A DNA stretch of 64,000 nucleotides from Arachnopeziza araneosa (taxonomy: Eukaryota; Ascomycota; Leotiomycetes; Helotiales; Arachnopezizaceae). Of this stretch, positions 54,144 to 64,000 are shown piece by piece. The stretch's first letter is position 1. Each line of letters starts with the position of its first letter. Both the position numbers and the translations under genes were made by a program. The notes under the pieces were generated by a model. It saw only the letters and a program-made list of their open reading frames with translations, was not told where the DNA came from and did no database searches. The DNA is taken from assembly GCA_003988855.1 (NCBI GenBank), contig QYAI01000034.1, positions 152,646-216,645 of the forward strand. The letters are read 5' to 3'.

Positions 54144-56933
54144 TTAAATACAGGATAAGATGCTGCGAACGTCGTCATGATCCACCTTCTCCGGCCTGAG
54201 GAGAATATTTTCCACCAGATTGACACGCATCACGGCCTGGAATGTCTCCGACGCCCCCATCCTTGGGTTAGTCGTCACGATCGAAAATAGAGCATGTAGA
54301 AAGAGAGCGATTGCGGGTCCAACCCATGCGCTTGACAGATCCTCGAGATAACGAAACTCTTCGGTTCGAGATATCATGCTGTAGCTGGCAGCGCTTAGGA
54401 GGGAGGTAAGCCGTAGAGAATCAATGCTAATGGATACGGCCGGCTTCCAGTCCAACACGTCTCCCATGTTTGGATCGACCGAAAGCGGCCGCCCCAGAAG
54501 CCCCCCGAAGAGCTGCGCCACCGATTGTGAATGCGGCACCTGCTCGGCTGCTTTCTGGAGCTCCTCGCAGATAAGGTACAGCAGTCGGCGAAAGGTCGTG
54601 CGCCGTCGGCATTCCACATCAACATTCAAGAGAGAAACTGCCTTTGTAATGGTGACGAAGCCTGGCAGAGGATAGCGCAACAACGGCGCCGCGATGCCTC
54701 GCACTCCCTCATCACAACTGGAGTCTAGCTCCTCAAACGAGCCGGCCAACACAGTCGCCAGCGGCCATACTGGTTCTGGCGAGTCAAGCGGTAGTGAAAA
54801 AGACTCTGACAACTCGCGCAAGGCTACCACCGAGTAGAGAAGGTCACGCGCTGTCCACTCAACGGCTGCGCGGAAGGTACTGGTGGCAGCTGCTGCGGCC
54901 ATCGTAGCTGAAATGTCAAAGACAATCTCCGAGGGAGGAGGGGTTGGTGGCGGGTATCTGGGGGTCCCGACCGACTTCTCAGCCAAGAGCATCAAGATGG
55001 AGAGAAAGACCTGCGGCAGGTCGCTGTCCGCAAAGCGGCCCTCAAAGGCCGTGGCAAGAATACTACACATGGCTTTGCGGTTGTCGGAAAAGCGCACCAT
55101 AGGCAAAGCGATGGTAATTCCATAGGAGAGAGCGCCATCACGTGTGTATAAGACTGAACAGGGATCGCAGACCAGCGTTGGTGTTTGTGGAGAAGGGCTG
55201 GAGAGTAGTAGTGGCGTAGATATAGGAGAGAGCGAAGCGAGGACACTGGATGTCTCTGTAAAATGGCCCATCGCCAGCGGAAAAGCCAGGCGAGTATGGC
55301 TACCCGGCGGTGGGAACCCTTCAGTGCCACCGCCAGGCGTAGGCGGCTTGTACGGACCTGAAGAGGGAGCACGAAATAGCCACGCCAACGTCATATCTCG
55401 AGCGCCACAGAGTGGGCAGGTGCCTTTGAAGGAGCCTTTGTTGGAGCGTAAACCAGTCGTGTACAGTAGTCCATGCAGCGATGTGTCTGTAATTCCAGCC
55501 TCCCAGCTCCCCCACGATTCTTCCACTACTGTGTGATGGTACGCTTCGGCTGTTGCAGCCGACTCTGTGATCCGTCGTTTCCTACGAGGCGCGCCTGGCG
55601 GCTGCGAGGGTGCAGAATCAGTTTGCCCCTGAGGCGTTGAGGAGTCAAAAGGCTCCGGCGGAGGAGCTTGTCCAGGCATAGGAGCGCTCTTCATAGCCAC
55701 AGGAGCGCTCGTATATTGAGCTGAAGGGCTAATTGCAGGGCTACGCTGGATGGGAGAGTGAGAACTGAATGTGACGCCTTCAATGATAGCTCGTCTTTCC
55801 TTGGCCTTTCCGATCTGATCTTGAGTATCAGCGATAAACTGGCGCATGTTTTTTCGATAGGCAGCGCGGAGGCGTGACTGGAGAGGATGTGGAGGTGACT
55901 GCCCCCGGCTGCGGATGTCAACGAGCTCTGTAAAGAGAGATTCAGCCTGACGACCTTGGTCCCGTCGCGTTTTGAAGAGCGGGTCATCAGGACGGATCGT
56001 CTGCTGCCGCAGCCAGTGACGAAAGTCGTCTTGCTGGTTCTGAGCTTGCATCGTCATTCGGATGCTATCGAGGTTGCTAACATCAGCGAAGATGTTTGCA
56101 AGCTGGTCAGGGCTCACGCGGTTGGCAAAGAGATCATTCATATCAATGACGAGCGAGTCTTGGAGCGCAACTTCGTTGGCCCCCAGGCGTTGTGGAGCCG
56201 AGACTGAAATAGCAGCAAATTCGGCCACAGAGACCTGCGGAAGCAAATCCCAGCGAGAAGAGGAGTCGAACACCGGAGGCGGCTGGCCCTTGAGAAGCAC
56301 GTTGAAGTTGCCTTTGGTCTGCAAAATGCGTAGGTCGCCGTTGGTCTCGTTGCAAAACAAGAAAGCACAATTAGGCACGACAGCAAAAACACCAACGCCG
56401 ACAGATATATCACAGCTTGCAGGACCCGTCTGTGGGTTTCCAAACACAACGACGATGCAGCTGATACCGTGAATTCCATGCTTCGGAATATCGCTGGCAA
56501 ACTTAGCCCGAACTTCGGCCGGTATCAAGCCATCGGTCATGAGAAACCATAATGAGGACTCTTTAAGAGCAGTTGTATGGGGCGAACTGGCGAGGAGAGC
56601 TCCAGGATCAGTGCCGCCACGGTCTTCGAGATTATTTAGCTGAGCAAGACTCAGGATGGGATGCGCCTTATCATCCCATGGCAGAACCTTGCAGTTGAAG
56701 CGCGCACGTGGGGATAGCAAGTTCGAAACACTTCGGATGAATGCTTTCTCTGCGGCGAGGGTTGAGCCGAATGTGCTGCCCGAAATATCAACTGCAAAAG
56801 ATATAGGGATTTCGCGAAGGGCTTGATGATCTAGCTTGGGTTTCTTGGCTTCGGTGTTTGGTGTTGGAACAGCTAGCGATTCTGTGGTTGATGTTGAAGC
56901 CCTCTTTTGCGGTAACATTATCGCGGTGCTCAT
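54144..56933 (-). CDS. vWA-domain protein with central Cys pairs, unknown function
   Basis: 929 residues, one exon, start ATG at 56933. A von Willebrand A-like domain occupies about residues 40-210: the MIDAS loop is DISGSTFGS (D49, S51, S53), with a later GGTDPGALL loop (MIDAS Thr) and the strand WFLMTDGL. It contains many Ser/Pro/Gln residues at about 390-460 and a basic KRR patch. Two Cys pairs, CPLC (about residue 505) and CDPC (about 590), could bind zinc. The C-terminal third is helical and Leu-rich. vWA domains mediate metal-dependent protein binding, so a scaffold role is possible. No signal peptide or membrane helix is seen, so it is presumably intracellular. I do not recognise a characterised homologue. 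It converges with the CorA-like gene across 263 bp. Confidence 0.75.
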   Translation of the reverse strand: MSTAIMLPQKRASTSTTESLAVPTPNTEAKKPKLDHQALREIPISFAVDISGSTFGSTLAAEKAFIRSVSNLLSPRARFNCKVLPWDDKAHPILSLAQLNNLEDRGGTDPGALLASSPHTTALKESSLWFLMTDGLIPAEVRAKFASDIPKHGIHGISCIVVVFGNPQTGPASCDISVGVGVFAVVPNCAFLFCNETNGDLRILQTKGNFNVLLKGQPPPVFDSSSRWDLLPQVSVAEFAAISVSAPQRLGANEVALQDSLVIDMNDLFANRVSPDQLANIFADVSNLDSIRMTMQAQNQQDDFRHWLRQQTIRPDDPLFKTRRDQGRQAESLFTELVDIRSRGQSPPHPLQSRLRAAYRKNMRQFIADTQDQIGKAKERRAIIEGVTFSSHSPIQRSPAISPSAQYTSAPVAMKSAPMPGQAPPPEPFDSSTPQGQTDSAPSQPPGAPRRKRRITESAATAEAYHHTVVEESWGSWEAGITDTSLHGLLYTTGLRSNKGSFKGTCPLCGARDMTLAWLFRAPSSGPYKPPTPGGGTEGFPPPGSHTRLAFPLAMGHFTETSSVLASLSPISTPLLLSSPSPQTPTLVCDPCSVLYTRDGALSYGITIALPMVRFSDNRKAMCSILATAFEGRFADSDLPQVFLSILMLLAEKSVGTPRYPPPTPPPSEIVFDISATMAAAAATSTFRAAVEWTARDLLYSVVALRELSESFSLPLDSPEPVWPLATVLAGSFEELDSSCDEGVRGIAAPLLRYPLPGFVTITKAVSLLNVDVECRRRTTFRRLLYLICEELQKAAEQVPHSQSVAQLFGGLLGRPLSVDPNMGDVLDWKPAVSISIDSLRLTSLLSAASYSMISRTEEFRYLEDLSSAWVGPAIALFLHALFSIVTTNPRMGASETFQAVMRVNLVENILLRPEKVDHDDVRSILSCI

Positions 56934-57464
56934 CTACGCGTAAGGCTACCCTGTCGTCCGCCACTCAGTCAGCGGATTTGACGAACTCGAGTAACCAACT
57001 CTACTTACACCCAACACCACTTGAGAGAAGACGTCAGAATAGGCTCAAAATTAGCGCAGACGTAGGTAGAAGAAATCTGCCGCTCGAGGAGATTTTAGGA
57101 AATTCTTGGGCAATATGGGCGATTAATAAGGCTACGACATCCGTGAGGCAAAAACAGGCAGCGCTTTCAAGTCGTGGCAGAGCAATACGCCTTACCCCAA
57201 AACAGCCCATCAAGGAAGCCTTGCGCTGCCAGATGCCGAAATCGGCGCCTAACTTTTGCCTCTGCTTGCAAAATTGCTGAGTCGACAGTAAACGAAAAAC
57301 TTCATCGACAGCATCTAGCAATTGTCGCTCCTGGATTGCACGGGTGGAATAGGCTCTTGACGAATGTTTTCCTGGGGCGTACGATCAGTCATAAGGAGTT
57401 AGATTCAAGAGTCGGACCAGATTCGGACTAGGGGCGGCACATGCTCTCCTTTCCTTCCCAGACT
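56934..57464. other. Upstream region of vWA gene, no further gene supported
   Basis: Frames of 85-140 codons occur on both strands but overlap each other and lack recognisable domains. Presumably it contains the vWA gene promoter. Confidence 0.35.
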
Positions 57465-57566
57465 TCTCTGTCTTCCTTCTTCTCTGTCTTCCTTCTTCTC
57501 TGTCTTCCTTCTTCTCTGTCTTCCTTCTTCTCTGTCTTCCTTCTTCTCTGTCTTCCTTCTTCTCTC
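57465..57566. repeat. Pyrimidine-strand tandem repeat, 16-bp unit x ~6
   Basis: Six near-perfect copies of TCTCTGTCTTCCTTCT in tandem plus a partial copy. One strand is almost all pyrimidine. Copies are nearly identical, so the array is young. Non-coding. Confidence 0.9.
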
Positions 57567-57777
57567 ATACTATTCTTTTCCTCCGTAGCCAGCCTATAAG
57601 CAGAAACAATCCAGAATGTACTCCCATATGCCTCTTCTGAACCGTGCCTGACCTTGTGCTGTTACAGAGGCTGCGTTTGTGCAACCCCAAAGCCCAAGCC
57701 CAATTTCAGCAGATGAGAAAGCTACAGTAAGACGAAAAACTTGTAATCTCGAGCTCTTAGATACTCAACTTTTATTG

Positions 57778-57838
57778 TCTCGAGTATTTATCGAGTATTT
57801 ATCGAGTATTTATCGAGTTTTATCGAGTTTTATCGACT
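57778..57838. repeat. Short tandem repeat, 11-12-bp units
   Basis: Units of TATCGAGTATTT (three copies) followed by two 11-bp variants of TATCGAGTTTT. It lies 180 bp before the onset of the AT-rich block. Confidence 0.85.
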
Positions 57839-58019
57839 TTCGTAGAGGAAAGATTGTGGTATTTAAGCGGGTTGCAGCTGACGCGGTGTAGAGAAAAGTT
57901 GATCCAGTGTACAACCTGAGGCAGAAACGCGGCCGGCAAAACTTCGCCTAGTGTACAGATAGCGTAGTCGCTACTCTACTTTAGAAGTAAGCGTGTGCTT
58001 AGTCTACGCTATGCTTATG
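57839..58019. other. Transition to AT-rich block
   Basis: Normal base composition gives way here. No gene. From about 58,020 the sequence becomes dominated by A/T runs. Confidence 0.5.
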
Positions 58020-58300
58020 TGTAGCTTAAACAAAAAAAATTTTATAGAAAAAATATATTTCTTGCAATTTGCTTTTTTTTTTAAGTAAGAAAGCAACAAT
58101 GTCTGATTAGCTAAAAAAAGAAAAAAAAAAATTTTACAACAAAGTTTCGCGATAAGTTAATAGAATACTAGTAAGCTGCTAGTAAAATACGCGAGCAGCA
58201 TATGCTTAGTACATGCTAGAACAATACTTAGCGTGTAAATAACAATAAAAACTTAAGTAACGAAAACAAAAGCAAGATAAACTTAGTAAAACAAATAGTA

Positions 58301-58344
58301 CATATGCTAAGTATATACTAAGCATATGCTAACAATATACAAAA
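58301..58344. repeat. 11-bp-period array, four units (example 1)
   Basis: Four consecutive 11-mers begin at 58301, 58312, 58323 and 58334: CATATGCTAAG, TATATACTAAG, CATATGCTAAC, AATATACAAAA. The same layout recurs across the AT-rich block. Confidence 0.8.
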
Positions 58345-59077
58345 TAACATTTCTAAGTTTAGTTACATTATTAGTTTAAATTATTAAAAAAAAATCTTAA
58401 GTACAAAAGCTTAAAATTATATTTTTATGCTAATTTACTTTAAAACAAGTAATACTAAAGTTGTTTACTTTGTTTACTATTTAATAGCTTTTATTGCTAA
58501 GACTGCAACAAAAGCTAAAGCAACTAAAGCAATTGCATATAAAGCGTTAAAAGTAAGCATAGTCTTAGCATATTGTAAGCATATGTGTAGCATATGTTTA
58601 TTATACAATTTCTTGTTTTGCTGTGCTTTTTTGCTAACTTTATTAAATTTAATTTTTTATTAAATTAAACAACGTAAATAAGACAAAGCTTTATTTAATA
58701 AATAGAAAACATAAAGCTTAGCACGCATAGTATACGTGCAGTAAAATTAAACACTGCTAATATGCGTATAAGAATGTACTTTGTACATGCTTAGTATATA
58801 ATAACGTTTCTTTAGACAATTTTTATAAGTTAACTTAAGAAGCAAGCTAGAAAGTATATACTTCTTTAACTTTCGAACAATTAAAATTATTTACAGAAGC
58901 AAAATATAACAAGTTTATAGCAAATTAGCAAGAAGCAAAAAGTTTATATTAGTTTTTAAGAATAAAAAAACAAACGTGTGTTAAGCAAGTGCTAAAATAC
59001 TTTAAGAAAAATAGTGTAAGTGCATACGCTGCATATGTAAAACATATGCTTAGTGTAACAGCACAAGCACGAACACT

Positions 59078-59290
59078 GCTGCGAGAAGTATATAGAAGTA
59101 CTTCGAATGTAGTCTGAATATGTTCTTACTTATAGGCTAGCTACGAAGAAAAAGAAAAAGTTAAGAAGAAAAGAAACTCTTTCTGAAAAAAAGCTATGTA
59201 TAATAAAATAAGAGTAAGTTCTCTAACTTCTTCTAAGCTAGTTCTATTCCAAGTTCACCTTGAACTTATTCAGAAGTTATTACGTAAGCA
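59078..59290. other. Island of normal dinucleotide use in AT-rich block
   Basis: About 210 bp in which TC, GA, GG and CC reappear freely (for example GCGAGAAG, GAAGTACTTCGAATG, ATTCCAAGTTCACCTTG). No gene recognised. Flanks on both sides have the depleted pattern. Confidence 0.6.
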
Positions 59291-59570
59291 GCACGTAGTT
59301 AGAACTAATGTAAGTTCTTACACTTAGCTTATACTTAACTTATACAATTACTTGCTAACGCTTGTAAAACATTTTTACTAGCTGTTTACTTAATAGTAAT
59401 GCAGAACTTTAGTATATAGCTAAGTTTATTTCTTTTATAACTTTTCGAATTAATTTAAAGTACTATAAAGCTTTATTTAACTAGCAAGAAGTTTAGTAGC
59501 AAAAGCAAAACTGCGTATATATAAAGCATTTAATTTTTAAACGCAAACTTTGTAGCAAGTATAATCTTAG

Positions 59571-59614
59571 CATATACTTAACACATATAAAGCATATGCT
59601 AACAATATGCAAGT
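59571..59614. repeat. 11-bp-period array, four units (example 2)
   Basis: Units start at 59571, 59582, 59593 and 59604: CATATACTTAA, CACATATAAAG, CATATGCTAAC, AATATGCAAGT. The last two units closely match the last two of the 58301 array. Confidence 0.75.
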
Positions 59615-62113
59615 TATAATTATTTTTAAAGTTAAAAGCAAGTTTAACATTACAAAAGCTATAAAGCTAAACTTAATATTTATTTACTTTTTAATATAAA
59701 ACGCTTTTTATATATTATTGTTATAGCTTTAAATTTTTATTTTTACTACTTTTTTTATTTTACAAAGCTACTTAAAAAAATTGCTAATAACTTTGCAAAA
59801 TAGCTTAAAAAAGTTAATATTTTTTTTTAGACTTTTAGTAAGTATATGCTGTTAATATGCAGCACACATGCTTAGCATATACTAAAAGCTAATTAAAACT
59901 TTAGCATAGTAAACTTTGTTACTTATATACTAAAATATTATTAAAAAGTAAACTAAAGCTAAAGCACAAAGTATACTATACAATATACTAAATATTTATA
60001 ATATAGTTATTACGTTTATTTAAAAAAAGCAGCTTTTTTAGTATTTTTAAAAAATATATTTTTAAAGTATTTTTTAAAAGCATGTTATGCATATACTTAG
60101 CTTATGCGCAATAAGTGTTTTTTATAAGTACTATATAAGTTAAAACAAGTATAACAAAAAGTAATAAATTAAAGCTGTTTATTTTTTTAATAATAATAAC
60201 TTTTTTATTGTTTTATATACTAAAAACATAGCAAAAGCAATAATAAATTACATTTATCTTAAAATTAATATGTTATTTAAAATAGTTGCTAGTATAACAA
60301 ACTTTTTTTCTTTAGTAAAATAAAATATTTACTACAAAAGTAAGCGCTACATATGCGTTGCATAAGTAAAGTATGCGTTTAGCATATGCTTAGCTAATAT
60401 TTACAGTAATTATTTTATATTGCTACGTTTTTACAAATACAAATTTAAAAACTAAATACTTTAAAATGTTTAAACTTGTTTTTAAAGTTTTAGACAATAT
60501 AGTAAAAAAAAAAATACAAATTGTATACTTTAATAGTACAAGTGTTAGTATAAGAACAATTACATTTAACATATGTAAAAAGCAAGCACTAAGTAAGTAT
60601 ATACTTAATATACGCTATAAATAGTTTTAACTTAAGTTAAGCATATGTTAACTTTATAAGTTTTAGTAACTTTCTTAAAAGTTGTAATTGTAGCTGTACT
60701 TAAAATTAGCACTTGTAGCATTTAGTTATTTTTTGTTAAGTTTATTTAAAGTAAAACTTTCGCAAGAAGTTTAAAAATTATTTAAAAATTTATTTTATTA
60801 TACTACGTTTTTTTTTTTTTAAAACAAAAGCAAAGTTTGCAAAAAACGTGCGTAGTATATACTTAGTATATTTTAAGCTAAAATTTTAAATAGTAAGCAA
60901 ACAGCTGCAGTAGCTTTTTAGTAAACTTTTTTAAACAAAGTTAAAAATAAATATAAACTACTAAACTAAATGTAAAAAATATATAAAAATAAGTAAAAGT
61001 AGTTACTTTATAAAAAATAACTTTAGTAAAAAAAAAACAAGTTTGCTAAATAAAGTACAAATATATGCTAAACATACATTTAGCATATACTAAGCGTATT
61101 TTTATATAATTTTTGTACTAACTAAGCAGTATAAGCTTTATAAACTTTTTATTAAAATATATAAAAAAAAATTGCATTAGTAAAAACAAAGTATTACAGC
61201 ATTTTAAAAAAATAACAGTAAAAAATCTTATTTAACAATATAAAAAAAAAAAAACAGTAAATATATATATTTTGCATATGCAAGAAATATGCTAAGCTTA
61301 TGCTAAATTAAACGTAGCAAAAAGCTGCTAGTTGCTAAACACAACAGCTATAGCTTTTTTTTAACTTTTTAAATTTTTATAACACTTTTAATTTATTAGT
61401 TAAGCATATGCTTAGCATATGCTTTTTACTAGTTTTTAACAATAGCAGCAGCTTACATGCTAAAACTTAAACATTACTAGTACAAAAAAGTAATAAAAGC
61501 TTAAAAGTACTATAGCTAGACAATAAAAACATAATTACTGTAGTTTTAGTATTATTATATGCAAAGTTTATGCTTTTGCTTTTTAATTAAGCGCACAAAG
61601 CTAAGCAAAAACATAGTTGTTTAAAAACGTTTAAACAAGTAAATAGCTTAAAGCAAAAAAAACAAAAGTATAAACAACTAAAAGCTTAACTAAAAAAAGC
61701 TTAACTTTAAAAAAAAAATAAAAAACTAAAAAAGCAAATTTGTAAACTAAAAAAGTAATATATATACGCAGCATATATTTAGTATATGTTAATACTTTTA
61801 GTTTTAGTTAGTCTTGTAGTTATAGTGCAAAGCATATACTAAACGTATGCTAAGTATATGTAAAAGTTACTTTAATTTTAAAATTTACACTTAAAATTTA
61901 AAGTTTTAAAAACTATAAGTTTATTTAAAAAAACTAAGCTTAGCATATACTTAACATATGCTTATTATATACAAATTTTAAGTACAATAACTTGCTATGC
62001 TAAAAATTTTAAACTACTAAGTAAAAACACTAAAACAATAAAAGCAAAAATCTAAAAATATGCTTAGCATATACTAAGCTTATACTATTTTATTTATAGT
62101 AACAAAAACTTTT

Positions 62114-62151
62114 TTAGCTACTGCTTTTTTAACTACTTTAGCAGTAGCTAA
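62114..62151. repeat. Inverted repeat, 11-bp arms
   Basis: TTAGCTACTGC at 62114-62124 is perfectly inverted as GCAGTAGCTAA at 62141-62151 with a 16-base loop. It could form a hairpin or cruciform; no function is inferred. Confidence 0.6.
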
Positions 62152-62188
62152 GTTACAAGCAAAGTAACAAATTGCTAGAAATGTTAGC

Positions 62189-62232
62189 ATATATTAAGCA
62201 TATACTAAGTATATACTTAAAATATACTTACT
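62189..62232. repeat. 11-bp-period array, four units (example 3)
   Basis: Units start at 62189, 62200, 62211 and 62222: CATATATTAAG, CATATACTAAG, TATATACTTAA, AATATACTTAC. The period is exactly 11 bp. Confidence 0.75.
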
Positions 62233-62884
62233 ATTACTACTTTGCGTTTTTGTTACAGTAGCTTTTTTTTTAGTAAAAACTTTTTTTTTAAAAGTTTTTT
62301 TTCTAGCAAAAGCTTTTTTACAAGCACTTAAAAGCATTAGCAAAGTATATACTTAGTATATACTAAAAACATACTAAAAGTTAGCAAATTAAAAGCTTTG
62401 TTATTATTAGCAAAAAGTAGCAAAGTAAAACTTTTTTATATATAATTAGTATATAATATGCATATGTTTAAAATATAACAAAAATATGCTTACTTTACGC
62501 TTTGTACTTAAATAAAGTATAACTATAAGCTGCTGCAAATTATTAGCTTTATAGTTTGTGCTTAGTATTAGTAATGCTAAAGTAGCTAAATTTTTTTTTT
62601 CTAAAGAAGTTTTTAGTATATGCGAAAAAAATACTATGTAAATTAATTTTAAAAGCTATAATAAAGTGCTTTTTAAATTATTTAAATCGCTTAAATTATC
62701 TGCAATTACAATAACAAGCTTTAATATGCTTTGTATATGCTTAGCATGTTTTTAAGTTTTTTAAACGTAAGTTTATATATATAAAATAAAAAAAAAGTAT
62801 ACTTTGCGTATTTTAAACTTACAGCTTAATAAAATTGTATGCTAAAAGCAATAGTAAACTAAGCGTTAGTGCAGCTACAAAACG

Positions 62885-63105
62885 TAAGCTTAGTGTTACA
62901 AATCTAAGACTTCTTATTCGTAATCACGTGCTAAGAGCCAGCCTTGCAAGGCTGAAGCTAGGCTACTAGGTAGACTAGCGCGTCTGAAGTAGATAAAACC
63001 TATTGTAAATCTCAGAGCTTCTCGCTCTTTCTTTCTTAGCTTAGAATAGTCTAAAAATAAAGCTTTTAACTTTCTTTCTAAGCCTTTAATTTAGCCTCGT
63101 GACAC
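62885..63105. other. Second island of normal dinucleotide use
   Basis: About 220 bp with many TC and GA steps, higher GC, and a perfect 16-bp palindrome CAGCCTTGCAAGGCTG at about 62,939-62,954. It contains pyrimidine-rich stretches (TTCTCGCTCTTTCTTTC). No tRNA or coding frame recognised. Confidence 0.6.
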
Positions 63106-63109
63106 TTAG

Positions 63110-63142
63110 CATATGCTAAGTATATGCTAAACATATGCAATT
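63110..63142. repeat. 11-bp-period array, three units (example 4)
   Basis: Units start at 63110, 63121 and 63132: CATATGCTAAG, TATATGCTAAA, CATATGCAATT. It lies directly after an island of normal composition. Confidence 0.75.
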
Positions 63143-64000
63143 TGTTTACATGCACTAGCGTATTAACTAAGCAAGCTACTAGCAAAACTAGTTTTAAAGC
63201 GTTTAAGTATATGTTTAGCATATGCTTTGTATAAGCAAAACTTACTTAAGCTTAATAACAAACTGCGTATTACGCTAACTGCTAGAAAAAACAAAGTGCT
63301 TAAGCACACTAAAAACATTAGCTTAGCATATACAAAGCATATGCTAAACTTACGCTATATATGCACTAGTTTTTTAAACTAAAACGTTTGTTTAAAGTAA
63401 ATTTGTAACTACAAACACATAGTTAGCATATGCTATATATATACTTAGTATATGCTAGATTTTTATTACTTGCACTAGTATACGCGTTTTAAAAGTAACG
63501 TCGCAACTAACTTATTAGTAAAAATATGCTGTACATATGCTTAGCACTTATAGCAAGTTGTAATTCGCATTAAGTGCTACACATTTTACTACTAGCTACA
63601 ATCTTAATTATACAGCTGCATATAGTTAGCATATGCAAAAAATATGCTTGTCTAGTACTTACATGCTTTTATTTACAGCGCTTAAAGTAACTGCAAAGTT
63701 AAGTAAATCTGCATATATTTAGCATATGTGTAGCATATATATTTTATACATACTCGCGTTGTTACTAGCAGTAACAGTAAGTGCTGTTATGTGTTAGCAC
63801 ATAAATAGTATATTTTTTACATATGCTTTGCATATTTGTTGCATACGCACGTCTTATACTAGCAGCAGCTACTGCAGCTTAATTTAGTAAAATCTAGCTA
63901 AAATTGTTGTTCGAAATAAAACTTGCATGTTGTTAGCATATGCTAAGCATGCGCTTAGCATACGCAAATTATCGTGTTACTTACTATAAACTTAGCTAAA

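Larger units (their letters stand above)
58020..64000. other. Extremely AT-rich gene-free block with biased dinucleotides
   Basis: About 6 kb to the window edge with no credible gene; the longest frame (58427-58663) is a low-complexity artefact. C is almost always preceded by A or G, and G almost always followed by C or T. In a hand count of 60001-60960 I found 4 TC, 3 GA, 0 CC and 0 GG, against about 36 CA and 27 TG. That is depletion of pyrimidine-C on both strands, while CpA, the classical RIP target, survives. The block also carries recurring 11-bp-period arrays and two islands of normal composition. It could be a heterochromatic isochore, centromere or subtelomere; the window alone cannot tell which. 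Confidence 0.85.

Noticed and set aside
58427..58663. 78-codon frame in the AT-rich block
   Set aside because: Composition (Leu/Ile/Phe/Lys/Ala) follows directly from the biased dinucleotides; no domain, promoter or neighbour supports a gene.
62930..63000. tRNA gene in the GC-richer island
   Set aside because: A palindrome and paired segments are present, but no cloverleaf with conserved T-loop (GTTCGA) and D-loop could be drawn.
58301..63970. CRISPR array
   Set aside because: The repeats are 11-bp units in contact with each other, with no constant-length unique spacers, and the DNA is fungal.
58020..64000. Classical RIP as the explanation of the AT-rich block
   Set aside because: CpA and TpG remain frequent while TpC and CpC are nearly absent, the opposite of the Neurospora-type context. 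Kept as an open question under findings.
58020..64000. Mitochondrial DNA insertion
   Set aside because: No mitochondrial coding sequence, tRNA or rRNA motif is readable; the sequence is dominated by short biased words.

Overview
The window is nuclear DNA of a filamentous ascomycete (Pezizomycotina). The signs are short GT-AG introns of 49-103 bp with CTAAT-type branch sites, a MetR/Cys-3-type bZIP regulator, a fungal HET-domain relic, and a highly reducing polyketide synthase (HR-PKS) beside a multimodular nonribosomal peptide synthetase (NRPS). I cannot name a genus. Exon boundaries were worked out by hand from reading-frame continuity and splice signals; there is no transcript support.

Left flank (1-12,000): an intact MetR/Cys-3-like bZIP gene, a frame-broken CorA-like gene, an SRPK-type kinase pseudogene, an intact four-exon cytosolic dipeptidyl-peptidase 5 (DPP5)-like gene, then a gene-free stretch with degenerate tandem repeats and a small MITE-like element.

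Centre (12,955-44,821): a secondary-metabolite cluster of six apparently intact genes. They are an ATP-grasp ligase (+), a cytochrome P450 (-), a 14-TM-type MFS exporter (+), an HR-PKS with order KS-AT-DH-MT-ER-KR-ACP (-), a single-exon 4758-residue tetramodular NRPS (+) and a free-standing thioesterase (-). PKS and NRPS diverge from a shared 1.3 kb promoter region; P450 and MFS diverge from a 1.1 kb one. No cluster-specific transcription factor was found. Expected logic: the PKS builds a reduced, possibly C-methylated acyl chain; the NRPS activates four monomers; P450 and ATP-grasp tailor or supply a building block; the thioesterase releases or transfers an intermediate; the MFS protein exports the product. 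The fourth adenylation domain has Gly where amino-acid-activating domains have Asp235, so a hydroxy acid or other non-alpha-amino acid is likely and the product may be a lipodepsipeptide.

Right flank (45,000-57,900): a belt of decayed genes (an unidentified relic, a Ser/Pro-rich relic, a HET-domain pseudogene, a TPR-like relic) with in-frame stops consistent with C-to-T changes. After it come a Ser/Pro-rich hypothetical gene, a second CorA-like gene with one in-frame stop, a large vWA-domain gene, and simple-sequence repeats.

Right end (58,020-64,000): a gene-free, extremely AT-rich block with two unusual properties. C is almost never preceded by T or C (TC, CC, GA and GG nearly absent) while CA and TG persist, which is not the classical CpA-targeted RIP pattern. 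Short arrays of 3-4 units with an 11-bp period (consensus near CATATGCTAAG) recur some 30 times. Two islands of about 200 bp keep normal dinucleotides.
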